This document shows positions 36,965 through 46,192 of a DNA stretch of 64,000 bases, piece after piece. The stretch is taken from the NCBI RefSeq assembly GCF_010725885.1, contig NZ_AP022600.1, positions 3,224,001 through 3,288,000 of the forward strand, given 5' to 3'. The position numbers and the translations under genes were made by a program. How positions within the stretch are numbered: position 1 is the stretch's first letter; every line of letters begins with the position of its first letter. The DNA is from Mycolicibacterium tokaiense (GTDB taxonomy: Bacteria; Actinomycetota; Actinomycetes; Mycobacteriales; Mycobacteriaceae). Under the pieces are notes generated by a model. The model was not told the origin of the DNA, did not search any database, and saw nothing but the letters and a program-made list of their open reading frames with translations.

Positions 36965-38140
36965 ATGGCTCGTGATACCTGGTTCGAAACCGTCGCCATC
37001 GCCCAGCAGCGGGCCAAGAAGCGACTGCCCAAATCGGTCTACTCCTCGCTGATCTCGGCCAGCGAAAAGGGCGTCACCGTCACCGACAACGTGGAGTCCT
37101 TCGCCGAGCTGGGGTTTGCCCCGCACGTGGTGGGCGCCTCGGCCAAGCGGGACATGGCGACAACGGTGATGGGGCAGAACATCTCGCTGCCGGTGATCAT
37201 CTCCCCGACCGGGGTGCAGGCCGTCGACCCCGACGGCGAGGTGGCCGTGGCCCGCGCCGCCGCCGCCCGCGGCACCGCCATGGGACTGTCCTCGTTTGCC
37301 AGCAAGCCCATCGAAGAGGTGTGCGCGGTCAACGACAAGATCTTTTTCCAGATCTACTGGCTGGGCGGCAAGGAAGCCATCCTGGAGCGGGCCCAGCGGG
37401 CCAAGGAGGCCGGCGCGGTCGGGCTGATCACCACCACCGATTGGAGCTTCTCCCACGGTCGGGACTGGGGCAGCCCCAAGATCCCCGAGCAGATGAACCT
37501 CAAGACCATGCTCAAGATGAGCCCGGAGGTACTGACCAAGCCGCGCTGGCTGTGGGAGTTCGGCAAGCAACTGTCCCCGCCGGACCTGCGCGTGCCCAAC
37601 CAGGGGCGCCGGGGCGAACCCGGACCGACGTTCTTCCAGGCCTACGGCGAATGGATGGGCACCCCGCCGCCGACGTGGGAGGACATCGCCTGGCTGCGCG
37701 AACGCTGGGACGGACCGTTCATGGTCAAGGGCATCGTGCGCGTCGATGACGCCAAAGCCGCTGTTGACGCGGGCGTTTCGGCCATCTCGGTGTCCAATCA
37801 CGGCGGCAACAATCTCGACGGCACCCCGGCGGCCATCCGGTGCCTGCCCGCCGTCGCCGAGGCCGTGGGTGACCAGATCGAGGTCCTGCTCGATGGCGGC
37901 ATCCGCCGCGGCAGCGACGTGGTCAAAGCCGTCGCCCTCGGAGCGCGCGCGGTGATGATCGGCCGCGCCTACCTGTGGGGTTTGGCCGCCGAAGGCCAGA
38001 CCGGGGTGGAGAACGTCCTGGACATCCTGCGCGGCGGTATCGACTCCGCCCTCATGGGCCTGGGCAAATCCTCCATCCACGACCTCACCCCCGACGACAT
38101 CCTCGTCCCGGATGGCTTCACCCGGACCCTCGGCGGCTGA
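36965..38140 (+). CDS. mftD: mycofactocin FMN oxidase MftD
   Basis: A 391-aa FMN-dependent 2-hydroxyacid-dehydrogenase-fold enzyme, often annotated lldD1. SVSNHGGNNLDGTPAAI carries the active-site His, and LLDGGIRRGSDVVKAVALGA binds the FMN phosphate. In this pathway MftD oxidatively deaminates the released dipeptide product to give the redox-active premycofactocin, so it is not a lactate dehydrogenase in practice. It follows mftC directly; mftE begins 101 bp later. Confidence 0.94.
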   Translation: MARDTWFETVAIAQQRAKKRLPKSVYSSLISASEKGVTVTDNVESFAELGFAPHVVGASAKRDMATTVMGQNISLPVIISPTGVQAVDPDGEVAVARAAAARGTAMGLSSFASKPIEEVCAVNDKIFFQIYWLGGKEAILERAQRAKEAGAVGLITTTDWSFSHGRDWGSPKIPEQMNLKTMLKMSPEVLTKPRWLWEFGKQLSPPDLRVPNQGRRGEPGPTFFQAYGEWMGTPPPTWEDIAWLRERWDGPFMVKGIVRVDDAKAAVDAGVSAISVSNHGGNNLDGTPAAIRCLPAVAEAVGDQIEVLLDGGIRRGSDVVKAVALGARAVMIGRAYLWGLAAEGQTGVENVLDILRGGIDSALMGLGKSSIHDLTPDDILVPDGFTRTLGG

Positions 38141-38241
38141 TACACGCGGGGCAGGCGTGGCGGAGGTGAACTCGATGCCACGGGCGGTGCTGCGGGGGTG
38201 AAAGAAAAACGACCGGTGCGTCAACAACTGAGGCGCTCCAG

Positions 38242-38970
38242 GTGAATTCGGCCTACCATCGGCACGTGCCCCACCGCAGCGAGCTCGGGAGTTCGACGTC
38301 GGGTCAGTTGCATCAGTTTTCGTCGGCGGTGCTCGTGCCCGTCGGCTCCTGCGAACAACACGGGCCCCATCTGCCGCTGGACACCGACACCCGGATCGCG
38401 GCGGCGGTCTCGTCCGCCCTGGCGCAGCGGCACCCCGGATACCTCGTGGCGCCTTCGGTGGCCTACGGCGCCAGTGGCGAGCACGAGTCCTTTCCCGGCA
38501 CGGTCTCGATAGGGCAGGACGCCCTGCACGGTGTGCTGGTGGAGTTCGGCCGCTCGGCCTGCCGCTGGGCGCCGCGCGTGCTCCTGGTCAACGGACACGG
38601 TGGCAACGTCGGCGCGCTGCGTTCGGCCACCCGGCTGCTGCGCTACGAGGGGCGTGACGTGGCCTGGAGCTCGTGTTCGGTGCCGGGCGGCGACGCCCAC
38701 GCCGGGCACACCGAAACCTCGGTCTTGCTGTATCTTTCGCCATCTGATGTGCTGATGGACAGGATCCGACCCGGCAACAGCGCGCCCCTGGCAGAGTTGA
38801 TGCCGCGGATGCGGCACGGGGGAGTGGCGGCGGTGAGTGAGGTGGGAGTGTTGGGGGATCCGACCACCGCGACAGCGGTCGACGGCGCACGACTGTTCGA
38901 CGGGATGGTGACCGCATGTTCGGAACGGGTGACCCGGTGGTCGCCGGATGCCGACGGGATGTTGCGATGA
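38242..38970 (+). CDS. mftE: mycofactocin peptidase MftE
   Basis: A 242-aa creatininase-family metallopeptidase. [16 protein letters not shown] and [10 protein letters not shown] provide the metal ligands. It cleaves the MftC-modified MftA to release the C-terminal two-residue core. GTG 38242 is kept because the following NSAYHRHVP resembles the start of other MftE proteins; GTG 38266 is an alternative. The 101-bp gap before it holds no clear promoter. Its stop overlaps mftF as ATGA. Confidence 0.92.
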   Translation: MNSAYHRHVPHRSELGSSTSGQLHQFSSAVLVPVGSCEQHGPHLPLDTDTRIAAAVSSALAQRHPGYLVAPSVAYGASGEHESFPGTVSIGQDALHGVLVEFGRSACRWAPRVLLVNGHGGNVGALRSATRLLRYEGRDVAWSSCSVPGGDAHAGHTETSVLLYLSPSDVLMDRIRPGNSAPLAELMPRMRHGGVAAVSEVGVLGDPTTATAVDGARLFDGMVTACSERVTRWSPDADGMLR

Positions 38971-40409
38971 CCCCCGACGTCGACGCCGCCCGCGCGGTGG
39001 CCGAGACCCGGCTGCCGGACGGCTTCGCCGTGCAGATCGACCGCCGGGTCAAGGTGCTGGGCGCCGGGGCCGCGCTTCTCGGTGGCTCACCCGCGCGGTT
39101 GCTCAGACTGGCCCCGGCGGCGCAGGACATGCTCGACGGCGGCCGCCTCGAGGTGTACGACGCCACCAGCGCCACCCTGGCCAGGACCCTGCTGGATGCC
39201 ACCGTGGCCCATCCCCGGCCGGCCGGTGGCCCCGGGTACCGTGACGTCACCATCGTGATCCCAGTGCGCGACAACACCTTCGGTGTCAAGCGACTGGTGG
39301 CCTCCATGCGCGGACTGCGGGTGCTGGTGGTCGACGACGGTTCGGCGATACCGGTGAGCGTGGCGGATTTCGCCGGCACCCACTGCGATGTCGAGGTGCT
39401 GCGGCACCCGGTCAGCCGGGGGCCGGCCGCCGCCAGGAACACCGGGCTGGCGGCCAGCCACACCGACTTCGTGGCGTTCCTGGACTCCGACGTGGTACCG
39501 CGCCGCGGCTGGCTGGAGGCCCTGCTGGGTCACTTCTGCGATCCCGCCGTGGCGCTGGTGGCCCCGCGCATCGTCGGGATGTCGGCCACCGACAACCTGG
39601 TGGGCCGTTACGAGGCGGTCCGGTCCTCGCTGGACCTGGGCCACCGCGAGGCGCCCGTGGTGCCGTACAGCACGGTGTCCTACGTGCCCAGCGCAGCCAT
39701 CATCTGCCGGCGTCGCACCGTGGCCGAGCTGGGCGGCTTCGACGAGACCATGCACTCCGGTGAAGACGTCGACCTGTGCTGGCGGCTGGTCGAGTCGGGC
39801 GCCCGGCTGCGGTATGAACCCATCGCCCTGGTGGCCCACGAACATCGCACCAAAGTCCGGGACTGGTTGGCGCGTAAGGCTTTCTACGGTACCTCGGCGG
39901 CACCGTTGTCTCGCAGGCATCCCGACAAGACCGCGCCGATGGTGGTGTCGGCGCCCACCGTGGTGATGTGGCTGCTGGTGGCGCTGGGCACCCGGCTCGG
40001 TTACCTGGCCTCTCTGGTGGCCGTCGGCGTCACCGGGCGGCGGGTGGCCAACGCCATGGCGGCGCCGGAGACGGGGCGTCGTGACGTGGTGGCGGTGACG
40101 GGTCGCTGGCTGGGGTCGTCGGTGTTGCAGCTGGCATCGGCCATCTGCAGGCACTACTGGCCGGCGGCGCTGTTGGCGGCCGTCTGCTCGCACCGGTGCC
40201 GGCGAATCGTGGTGCTGGCAGCCGTGTTCGACGGTGTGGTGGACTGGCTGTCGCGGCGACATCACGCCGACGAGGACACCAGACCGCTGGGGCTGCCGGC
40301 GTATGTGGTGCTCAAACGCCTCGACGACCTGGCGTACGGCACCGGACTGTGGGCCGGTGTGGTCCGCGAACGCAACCTGCGGCCACTGCGCCCGCAGTTC
40401 CGCCTTTGA
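38967..40409 (+). CDS. mftF: mycofactocin glycosyltransferase MftF
   Basis: A 480-aa GT2-family enzyme. The catalytic domain contains [16 protein letters not shown] and the acidic DSD of [13 protein letters not shown], followed by [19 protein letters not shown]; hydrophobic segments near residues 340-375 and 405-440 suggest membrane attachment. MftF adds a chain of beta-1,4-linked glucoses to premycofactocin. ATG 38967 overlaps the mftE stop by four bases, and its stop overlaps mftG as TTGA. Confidence 0.94.
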   Translation: MTPDVDAARAVAETRLPDGFAVQIDRRVKVLGAGAALLGGSPARLLRLAPAAQDMLDGGRLEVYDATSATLARTLLDATVAHPRPAGGPGYRDVTIVIPVRDNTFGVKRLVASMRGLRVLVVDDGSAIPVSVADFAGTHCDVEVLRHPVSRGPAAARNTGLAASHTDFVAFLDSDVVPRRGWLEALLGHFCDPAVALVAPRIVGMSATDNLVGRYEAVRSSLDLGHREAPVVPYSTVSYVPSAAIICRRRTVAELGGFDETMHSGEDVDLCWRLVESGARLRYEPIALVAHEHRTKVRDWLARKAFYGTSAAPLSRRHPDKTAPMVVSAPTVVMWLLVALGTRLGYLASLVAVGVTGRRVANAMAAPETGRRDVVAVTGRWLGSSVLQLASAICRHYWPAALLAAVCSHRCRRIVVLAAVFDGVVDWLSRRHHADEDTRPLGLPAYVVLKRLDDLAYGTGLWAGVVRERNLRPLRPQFRL

Positions 40410-41842
40410 CAGCGCACAGCGACGTCCTGATCATCGGGGCGGGCAGCGCCGGATCCGTTCTCGCTGAACAACTGTCGGCCGAACCGGACCGGGTGGTGAC
40501 CGTGCTGGAGGCCGGCCCCGGCACGCACGAGGCCGGCGTGGACGCGTTGACCCGCAACGGGTTGCAGCTGCCGATCGGGGCAGCCAGTCCACTGGTCGTG
40601 CGGTACGCCACCGAGTTGACCACCGCGCCCCAGCGCGTCGCGCAGCTCGTTCGCGGGGCCACGGTCGGGGGCTCGGGCGCGGTCAACGGTGGGTACTTCT
40701 GCCGGGCGACCCGGGCGGACATCGAGGGCTGGCAGCTGCCCGGGTGGGGCTGGGACGACGTGCTGGCGCACTACCGCGCCATCGAGACCGATCTGGATTT
40801 CGGGGAGCACCCCGATCACGGCGCCGAGGGCCCCATCCGGGTGCGGCGGACAACGGATCTGGCCGGCAGCACCGCTGCCCTGGTAACCGCCGCCGAGCGG
40901 GCCGGTTTCGCCTGGCTGCCGGACCTCAATGCCGCCGACGTGGTAGCCGACGGGATCGGCGCGGTGCCCCTGAACATCGTCGACGGGGTGCGCAACGGCC
41001 CCGGTGCCGCCTTCCTGGTGCCCGCGACCGCGCGGCGCAATCTCACGGTATTGACCCGAACCCGCGCCCACCGCATCACCTTCTCCGGCGGCCGGGCCAC
41101 CGGGGTGGAGGTCACAGGCCCGCATGGGTCCACCACCCTGACCGCCGACCGGATCGTGCTGTGTTGCGGCGCACTGGGATCGGCGCACCTGCTGATGCTC
41201 TCGGGAATCGGGGACGAGGCGCAGCTGCGGCAGGCCGGCGTCCCGTTGACGGTCGCGGCACCGGTGGGGCAACACTGCGCCGATCACCCCGAGTGGGTGC
41301 TGCCCACGGACTGGGCGCACGCGCCCCATCGTCCGGTGCTCGAGGTGGTGCTCAGTGTGCGCGGTGAGCTCGAAATCCGGCCGTACACGGGCGGTTTCGT
41401 CGCGATGGTAGGTGACGGCAGCGCAGGGCGGCCCGATTGGCCCCATCTCGGCGTGGCACTGATGCAGCCGCGCACCCGCGGTCGCGTCGCACTCACGTCG
41501 GCCGATCAGAGCGCGCCGCTGCACATCGAGCACCGCTACGACGACGAGGCGGCCGATGTGGCGGCGCTGCAGGACGGCGTGGAACTGGCCAGGGAATTGG
41601 CGGCCGCGGCCAACGACATCGGTGAGCCGGCCTGGGCCACGTCGCAACACCTGTGTGCCACCGCGCCGATGGGGCTCGACGGTGACCCGGTTGCGGTGAC
41701 GGATCCGCAGTGCCGGGTGCGTGGCGTCGACGGGCTGTGGGTGGTCGACGGGTCGGTTCTGCCCGCGGTGCCCAGCCGCGGCCCACACGCCACCATCGTG
41801 ATGCTGGCCCACCGCGCGGCGGAGTTCGTCGCGGCGGGTTAG
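40406..41842 (+). CDS. mftG: mycofactocin GMC oxidoreductase MftG
   Basis: A 478-aa GMC-family flavoenzyme. The FAD Rossmann motif [18 protein letters not shown] opens the protein, and the C-terminal [19 protein letters not shown] carries the usual catalytic His region. MftG reoxidises mycofactocinol and passes electrons towards the respiratory chain. TTG 40406 is chosen because it overlaps the mftF stop and begins just before the FAD fold; no ribosome-binding site is visible, consistent with translational coupling. It ends the mft operon and overlaps the convergent racemase gene by 4 bp. Confidence 0.92.
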   Translation: MTAHSDVLIIGAGSAGSVLAEQLSAEPDRVVTVLEAGPGTHEAGVDALTRNGLQLPIGAASPLVVRYATELTTAPQRVAQLVRGATVGGSGAVNGGYFCRATRADIEGWQLPGWGWDDVLAHYRAIETDLDFGEHPDHGAEGPIRVRRTTDLAGSTAALVTAAERAGFAWLPDLNAADVVADGIGAVPLNIVDGVRNGPGAAFLVPATARRNLTVLTRTRAHRITFSGGRATGVEVTGPHGSTTLTADRIVLCCGALGSAHLLMLSGIGDEAQLRQAGVPLTVAAPVGQHCADHPEWVLPTDWAHAPHRPVLEVVLSVRGELEIRPYTGGFVAMVGDGSAGRPDWPHLGVALMQPRTRGRVALTSADQSAPLHIEHRYDDEAADVAALQDGVELARELAAAANDIGEPAWATSQHLCATAPMGLDGDPVAVTDPQCRVRGVDGLWVVDGSVLPAVPSRGPHATIVMLAHRAAEFVAAG

Positions 41843-42498
41843 CTGAGGGGGACCAGCGCTTCGGCCAGCAGGGTGGCGGCTGCCACGCCGTCGAGCACGG
41901 GGACGCCGAGGCGCCGGCGCAGCGGCTCGGCGAAGCGCGCCATGGCCGCACAGCCCAGCACGATGGACCTGCTCCCGTCGGCGGCCAGCGCCTGCTCGCA
42001 CAGCGCACCGATGGGCTGGAGGGTGGTGGGGTCGGAGTCGATGCGCAGCACCGGGATGTCGCAGGCGTGGACGCCCAGGCACGCGGCCGGGGTGTAGGTC
42101 TTGGCCAGCTCCCAGCCCCGCGGCACGGTCGCCGACATCGAGGTCACCACCGAGAACGTGCCCGCGGCCAGTGCGGCGGCGTGCATGGCAGCCTGCGCGA
42201 TGCCCAGCACCGGCCGGCCGGTCAGTCGGCGGGCCTGCTCCAGTCCAGGATCGCCGAAGCAGGCGATCACGAAGGCGTCCGGCCGGGTCTCGGCGGGACG
42301 CTGCTGGGCGGCGGTCAGCTGCGCCAACAGCCCTGGCACACAACGACGTTCGTCGTCGTCGTTCTCGATGCTGGCGGGCCCGAACGGCGGATTGACCGCC
42401 TCGACCACGGTGCCCGGCCGGGCCACGGATGCCGCACCGGCCGCAATGGCGTCCGTCATGGACTCCGTGGTGTTGGGATTGACCAGCAGTAGCCGCAC
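41839..42498 (-). CDS. aspartate/glutamate racemase family protein
   Basis: A 219-aa protein of the Asp/Glu/hydantoin racemase family. The opening RLLLVNPNTTESMTDAI, the first catalytic Cys in FVIACFGDPGLEQAR and the second in SIVLGCAAMARF are typical of hydantoin racemases. It would epimerise a hydantoin or amino acid, or act as a maleate isomerase-like enzyme; the substrate is not set by sequence. GTG 42498 begins the conserved N-terminus. The upstream MFS gene on the same strand ends 9 bp away, so they may be one unit. Confidence 0.82.
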   Translation of the reverse strand: MRLLLVNPNTTESMTDAIAAGAASVARPGTVVEAVNPPFGPASIENDDDERRCVPGLLAQLTAAQQRPAETRPDAFVIACFGDPGLEQARRLTGRPVLGIAQAAMHAAALAAGTFSVVTSMSATVPRGWELAKTYTPAACLGVHACDIPVLRIDSDPTTLQPIGALCEQALAADGSRSIVLGCAAMARFAEPLRRRLGVPVLDGVAAATLLAEALVPLS

Positions 42499-42507
42499 GC
42501 GCCGAGT

Positions 42508-44106
42508 CTAGGCACGATGGCGGCCGGGGGCGCGGCGGGCGCGCAGCGCCCGGACGAACCGCAGCTGCCGGTCGTCGCGTCCCGGCGCCCAGAGCCCCGC
42601 CAGCACGGCTGCGACCAGCAGTACCAGGGCCATCGCGACCAGTGAGGAATCCATGGCCTGCAGAAAAGCCGACTGCGCCGTGTCGGCCAGCGCCGGGCCG
42701 GCCGGACCCAGCTGCCCGGCCACCTGCAGCGCCTCGGCCAGCGAGCTCTGGGCCGGGTCGCGGGCCTGCTCGGGAAGCCCGGCGAGCGCGGGTGCGATGG
42801 CGTCGTCGTACCGCGCGGCCAGCAGCGAGCCGGCGATCGCGATGCCCACCGCGGCCCCCACCTCGCGGGTGGTGTCGTTGACCGCTGAGGCCACGCCCTG
42901 CTTCTCGTCGGGCGTCGACGTCATGATCGCCGATGTCATGGGGGCTGTGCACAATCCGATGCCGGTGCTCATGATGATCAACGGCCAGGCCAGGTCCCAG
43001 TAGGACGAGTCGAGATGCAGGAGGCACATGCACAGCAGGCCCGCCGCGATGAGCACCAGTCCGGTGACCAGGGCGACCCGCAGCCCGATCTTCGGGATGT
43101 ACCAGCCGTTGGTGACGCTCAGCAGCAGCACCGGACCCATCAACGGCACCAGGGCCATCGCCGTCGCCAGCGCGCTGTAGCCCATCACCAGCTGGATGTA
43201 CTGGATGACGACGAAGAAGAAGCCGAAGTTGGCGAAGAACAGCAGGGTGATCCCGGCTGCACCGGTGGCGAAGTGCGCGTCGCCGAACAGCCGCACGTCC
43301 AGGAGGGGGTGCCGGCGACGCAACTCGAGGGTCGCGAAGGCCGCCGCCAGACCCAGGCCCGCCGCCAGGCATCCGCCCACCAGCGGATCGGTCCACCCGC
43401 GCACGGGTGCCTCGACGATGCCGAAGACAAAGATCGCCAGCGCCGCGGCGACCAGCGCCGCACCCGCCCAGTCCAGAGGTGCGGCCGCCGGGTCTTTCGA
43501 CGACGGCACGGTGCAGGTCAGTACCAACAGCACCGCGCTGGCGGCGGTGAACGCCCAGAAGATCGACTGCCACTCCCAGTGCCGCAGCAGCAGCCCGGAG
43601 CCCAGGAAGCCCACCACGGCGCCCGAGCCCACCACTCCTGCCCAGATGCCCACGGCCCGGCTGCGCAGGTCCTTCGGATACGCCGCGGTCAGCAGCGACA
43701 AGGTGGCCGGCATGATGAACGCCGCGCCGGCCCCGGCGGCCGCGCGGGCGATGATCAGCTGCAGCGGGCTGTCGAAGACCAGGGGAGCGGCCGAGGCCAG
43801 GCCGAAGATCGCCAGCCCGATCAGCAGCGCACCCCGGCGCCCGTAGCGGTCGCCGATCGCCCCGGCAGGCAGCAGTAGGCAGGCCAGGGCCAGGGTGTAA
43901 CCATCCACCACCCAGGTGAGCTGGGTCTGGGTGGCAGAGGTGCTGACCGCGATGTCGCCGAGTGCGGTGTTGAGCGCGATCATCGACGAGACGACGATGC
44001 TCACGTCCAGGCAGGCGACGATGAGCAGCCAGAGACGGCCTCGTGACGATACTGCTGACATCGCCGGGTCGGTAGGCTGGCGATGCCGGGTGAGGGTGTC
44101 GACCAT
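42508..44106 (-). CDS. MFS multidrug exporter, 14-helix DHA2 family
   Basis: A 532-aa proton-driven exporter with about 14 predicted transmembrane helices. The motif GDRYGRRGALLIGLAIF is MFS motif A, and WVVDGYTLALACLLLPAG and MPATLSLLTAAYP are typical of EmrB/QacA-type pumps. ATG 44106 has GGAG 6 bases upstream. It is divergent from a TetR regulator with a symmetric site between them, the usual arrangement of a drug or metabolite pump under local repression. Confidence 0.92.
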   Translation of the reverse strand: MVDTLTRHRQPTDPAMSAVSSRGRLWLLIVACLDVSIVVSSMIALNTALGDIAVSTSATQTQLTWVVDGYTLALACLLLPAGAIGDRYGRRGALLIGLAIFGLASAAPLVFDSPLQLIIARAAAGAGAAFIMPATLSLLTAAYPKDLRSRAVGIWAGVVGSGAVVGFLGSGLLLRHWEWQSIFWAFTAASAVLLVLTCTVPSSKDPAAAPLDWAGAALVAAALAIFVFGIVEAPVRGWTDPLVGGCLAAGLGLAAAFATLELRRRHPLLDVRLFGDAHFATGAAGITLLFFANFGFFFVVIQYIQLVMGYSALATAMALVPLMGPVLLLSVTNGWYIPKIGLRVALVTGLVLIAAGLLCMCLLHLDSSYWDLAWPLIIMSTGIGLCTAPMTSAIMTSTPDEKQGVASAVNDTTREVGAAVGIAIAGSLLAARYDDAIAPALAGLPEQARDPAQSSLAEALQVAGQLGPAGPALADTAQSAFLQAMDSSLVAMALVLLVAAVLAGLWAPGRDDRQLRFVRALRARRAPGRHRA

Positions 44107-44136
44107 GTGTCGCTCCGCATCGGTGGACGGACTTTT

Positions 44137-44151
44137 GAGACTAACAGTCTC
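44137..44151. promoter_or_regulatory. TetR operator candidate GAGACT-AAC-AGTCTC
   Basis: A perfect 6-bp inverted repeat with a 3-bp centre lies between the MFS exporter (start 44106) and its divergent TetR regulator (start 44207). On the reverse strand TAGTCT inside the site fits a -10 for the exporter, so repressor binding would cover the promoter. Confidence 0.6.
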
Positions 44152-44206
44152 GTAGGAGTACCCGAATCCGATCCGACAATCCCACCGGCGGACAGAGGAG
44201 CCAGCG

Positions 44207-44842
44207 ATGACCTCCGGGCGCACCGACCCCAGGCCGGCGCGCTCGCGTGCCCGGCTGCTGGAGTCCGCCACCGCACTGCTGCGCACCGGCGGCCCCAGCG
44301 CCGTCACCGTCGACGCGGTGCTGCGCGGCGCCAACGTCGCCCGCGCCACGCTCTACCGGCATTTTCCCAGCGGTAACGACCTGGTGGCCGCCGCGTTCCA
44401 CGCCCTCATCCCGCCGGCCCCGACGCCGCCGGACCAGGGTTCACTGCGGGACCGGTTGATCGCCCTGGTGCAGGCACAGGCCCAGCTGATCGCCGACGCG
44501 CCCATCAGCCTGACCGCCATGTCGTGGCTGTCGCTGGGTGGCGACATGGCGCACTATCCGTCATCCACCGACAGCGCCGAAGTGCAGACGCTGCGCCAGC
44601 GGGTCGCCGAGCAGTACGCCGCGCCCTTCGAGGCCATCCTGCGCAGCCCGGACGCGGTGGCCGAGCTGGGGGAGGTGGACCGCGCGGAGGCCGCGGCGCT
44701 GCTGCTGGGCCCCATCGCCCTCGCCAAGCTCAGCACCCTGCCCGACGTGGACTATGACCGGCTGGCCGTGCTGGCCGTCGATGGCTACCTGGCCACCCAC
44801 CGGGTCGTCAGCGCAGGGAGTACCGGATCGGCAGGTGCTTGA
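44207..44842 (+). CDS. TetR/AcrR family regulator of the MFS exporter
   Basis: A 211-aa TetR-type repressor with the helix-turn-helix SRARLLESATALLRTGG ... DAVLRGANVARATLYRHF. The C-terminal ligand domain is unassigned. GAGGAG precedes ATG 44207. The divergent exporter and the intervening palindrome make it the likely local repressor, released by a pump substrate. Its 3' end overlaps the convergent P450 gene by 35 bp. Confidence 0.9.
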   Translation: MTSGRTDPRPARSRARLLESATALLRTGGPSAVTVDAVLRGANVARATLYRHFPSGNDLVAAAFHALIPPAPTPPDQGSLRDRLIALVQAQAQLIADAPISLTAMSWLSLGGDMAHYPSSTDSAEVQTLRQRVAEQYAAPFEAILRSPDAVAELGEVDRAEAAALLLGPIALAKLSTLPDVDYDRLAVLAVDGYLATHRVVSAGSTGSAGA

Positions 44843-46070
44843 GCCCGCCGACGAACGTCGTCGCCGACAACTCCGGCGTGCCCGCCAGCTCGATCGACTC
44901 GATCCGCGGCACGAGCTCGGTGAACAGGCTGTTCATCTCCATCCGCGCCAGCGCGGCGCCCAGGCAGAAATGCACGCCGTAGCCGAACGACACATGCCGG
45001 TTGGGGTCACGGGAGATGTCGAAGCGGAACGGATCGTCGAACACCTCCTCGTCACGGTTGCCCGAGACGTAGGCCAGATAGACCGATTCGCCCTCGGCGA
45101 TGCGGACACCGCGCACCTCGGTGTCGGCGGTGGCGGTGCGCATGAACTCCTTGACCGGGGTGCTCCAGCGGATCATCTCCTCGACCGCCAGCGGCATCAG
45201 GTCGGGATTCTCCCGCAACCGCTCCATCTCCGACGGGTTCTCGATGAGGGCGTGCAGACCGCCGGAGATGGCGTCCTTGGTGGTGTCGTGGCCCGCGCTG
45301 GCGACGATGACGTAGTACGACGCGGTGTCGACATCGGAGAGCGGCTCGCCGTCGATGCGGCCGTTGGCGATCGCCGAGGCCAGATCGTCGGTGGGGTTGG
45401 CCCGCCGCGAGGCGGTCAGCGTGGAGAAGTAGGAGAAGAAATCCAGCAGCACCGCCATCTGCTCCTCGGGGGTGGTGCCGCGCTTGTACTCGTCGTCGTC
45501 ACCGCCGAACATCTCCTGGGTCAGGGTGTGCATGCGGCCGTAGTCCTCCTCGGGCAGGCCGAGCAGCGACATGATGACGTACAGCGGAAACTGCACCGCG
45601 ATGTCGGTGACGAAGTCGCACTCCGGCCCGATGTCGCGCATCTGGTCGACGTAGCGCTTGGCCAGCTCGTCGACCCGGACCTTGAGCGCGCGCATCGCTT
45701 TGGGCCGGAACCAGTCCGCCCCGATGGCGCGGACGCCGCGGTGGTGGGGGTCGTCCATGTGGATCAGCGTGCGCAGGCCCATGCCCGCCTCCAGCTGGGC
45801 CTTGGCCAGGTCGTCGGCCTGGGCGGTGGACAGCAGCGGCCGCGGCTCGCTGATGAACAGGTTGTTCTCCCGCTCGATGGCCATGATGTCGGCGTGCTTG
45901 GTGATGGCCCAGAAGGGCCGGTACGGCGCCTGGTCCACCCAGGCGACCGGCTCCTGCGCCCGCATCCGCGTGAGCGCCGCATGCAGCCGGTCGTCGTCGG
46001 CATAGGCGGTGGGATCGGCCAGCACACGGCCGTCTTCGCTGGTGCGGCGATGCTGGGTGGGCGTGCTCAT
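44808..46070 (-). CDS. cytochrome P450
   Basis: A 420-aa bacterial P450. The I-helix oxygen-activation motif AGHDTT is at residues 259-264, ExxR is E298-R301, and the haem-binding loop FGYGVHFCLG places the thiolate ligand at Cys369. All key residues are intact. The sequence resembles mycobacterial P450s of the linalool/steroid-hydroxylase type, but I cannot assign a CYP number or substrate. ATG 46070 has GAGGAG 9 bases upstream. No ferredoxin gene adjoins it; the reductase at 33.5 kb could serve it. A TGACA-GG-TGTCA palindrome lies 27 bp upstream. Confidence 0.93.
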   Translation of the reverse strand: MSTPTQHRRTSEDGRVLADPTAYADDDRLHAALTRMRAQEPVAWVDQAPYRPFWAITKHADIMAIERENNLFISEPRPLLSTAQADDLAKAQLEAGMGLRTLIHMDDPHHRGVRAIGADWFRPKAMRALKVRVDELAKRYVDQMRDIGPECDFVTDIAVQFPLYVIMSLLGLPEEDYGRMHTLTQEMFGGDDDEYKRGTTPEEQMAVLLDFFSYFSTLTASRRANPTDDLASAIANGRIDGEPLSDVDTASYYVIVASAGHDTTKDAISGGLHALIENPSEMERLRENPDLMPLAVEEMIRWSTPVKEFMRTATADTEVRGVRIAEGESVYLAYVSGNRDEEVFDDPFRFDISRDPNRHVSFGYGVHFCLGAALARMEMNSLFTELVPRIESIELAGTPELSATTFVGGLKHLPIRYSLR

Positions 46071-46096
46071 GCAGACGACTCCTCGCGGGCTCATTT

Positions 46097-46108
46097 GACA
46101 GGTGTCAG
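46097..46108. promoter_or_regulatory. palindrome TGACAGGTGTCA before the P450 gene
   Basis: TGACA-GG-TGTCA is a perfect inverted repeat between the divergent P450 (46070) and carboxylesterase (46193) genes. The core GACAGGTGTC recurs at 58240-58249 before the polysaccharide genes. Confidence 0.5.
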
Positions 46109-46192
46109 AGCCAGTGTGCGCGATCGGCGCGGCGCCGGGGAGCGGTTTGCGGCTATTGTCCGGTTACTTTGGATTCGAGTCCTGGGAGCCGC

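Noticed and set aside
36965..38140. MftD as a respiratory L-lactate dehydrogenase
   Set aside because: The fold is shared, but its fixed position in the mycofactocin operon points to the cofactor-maturation oxidase.
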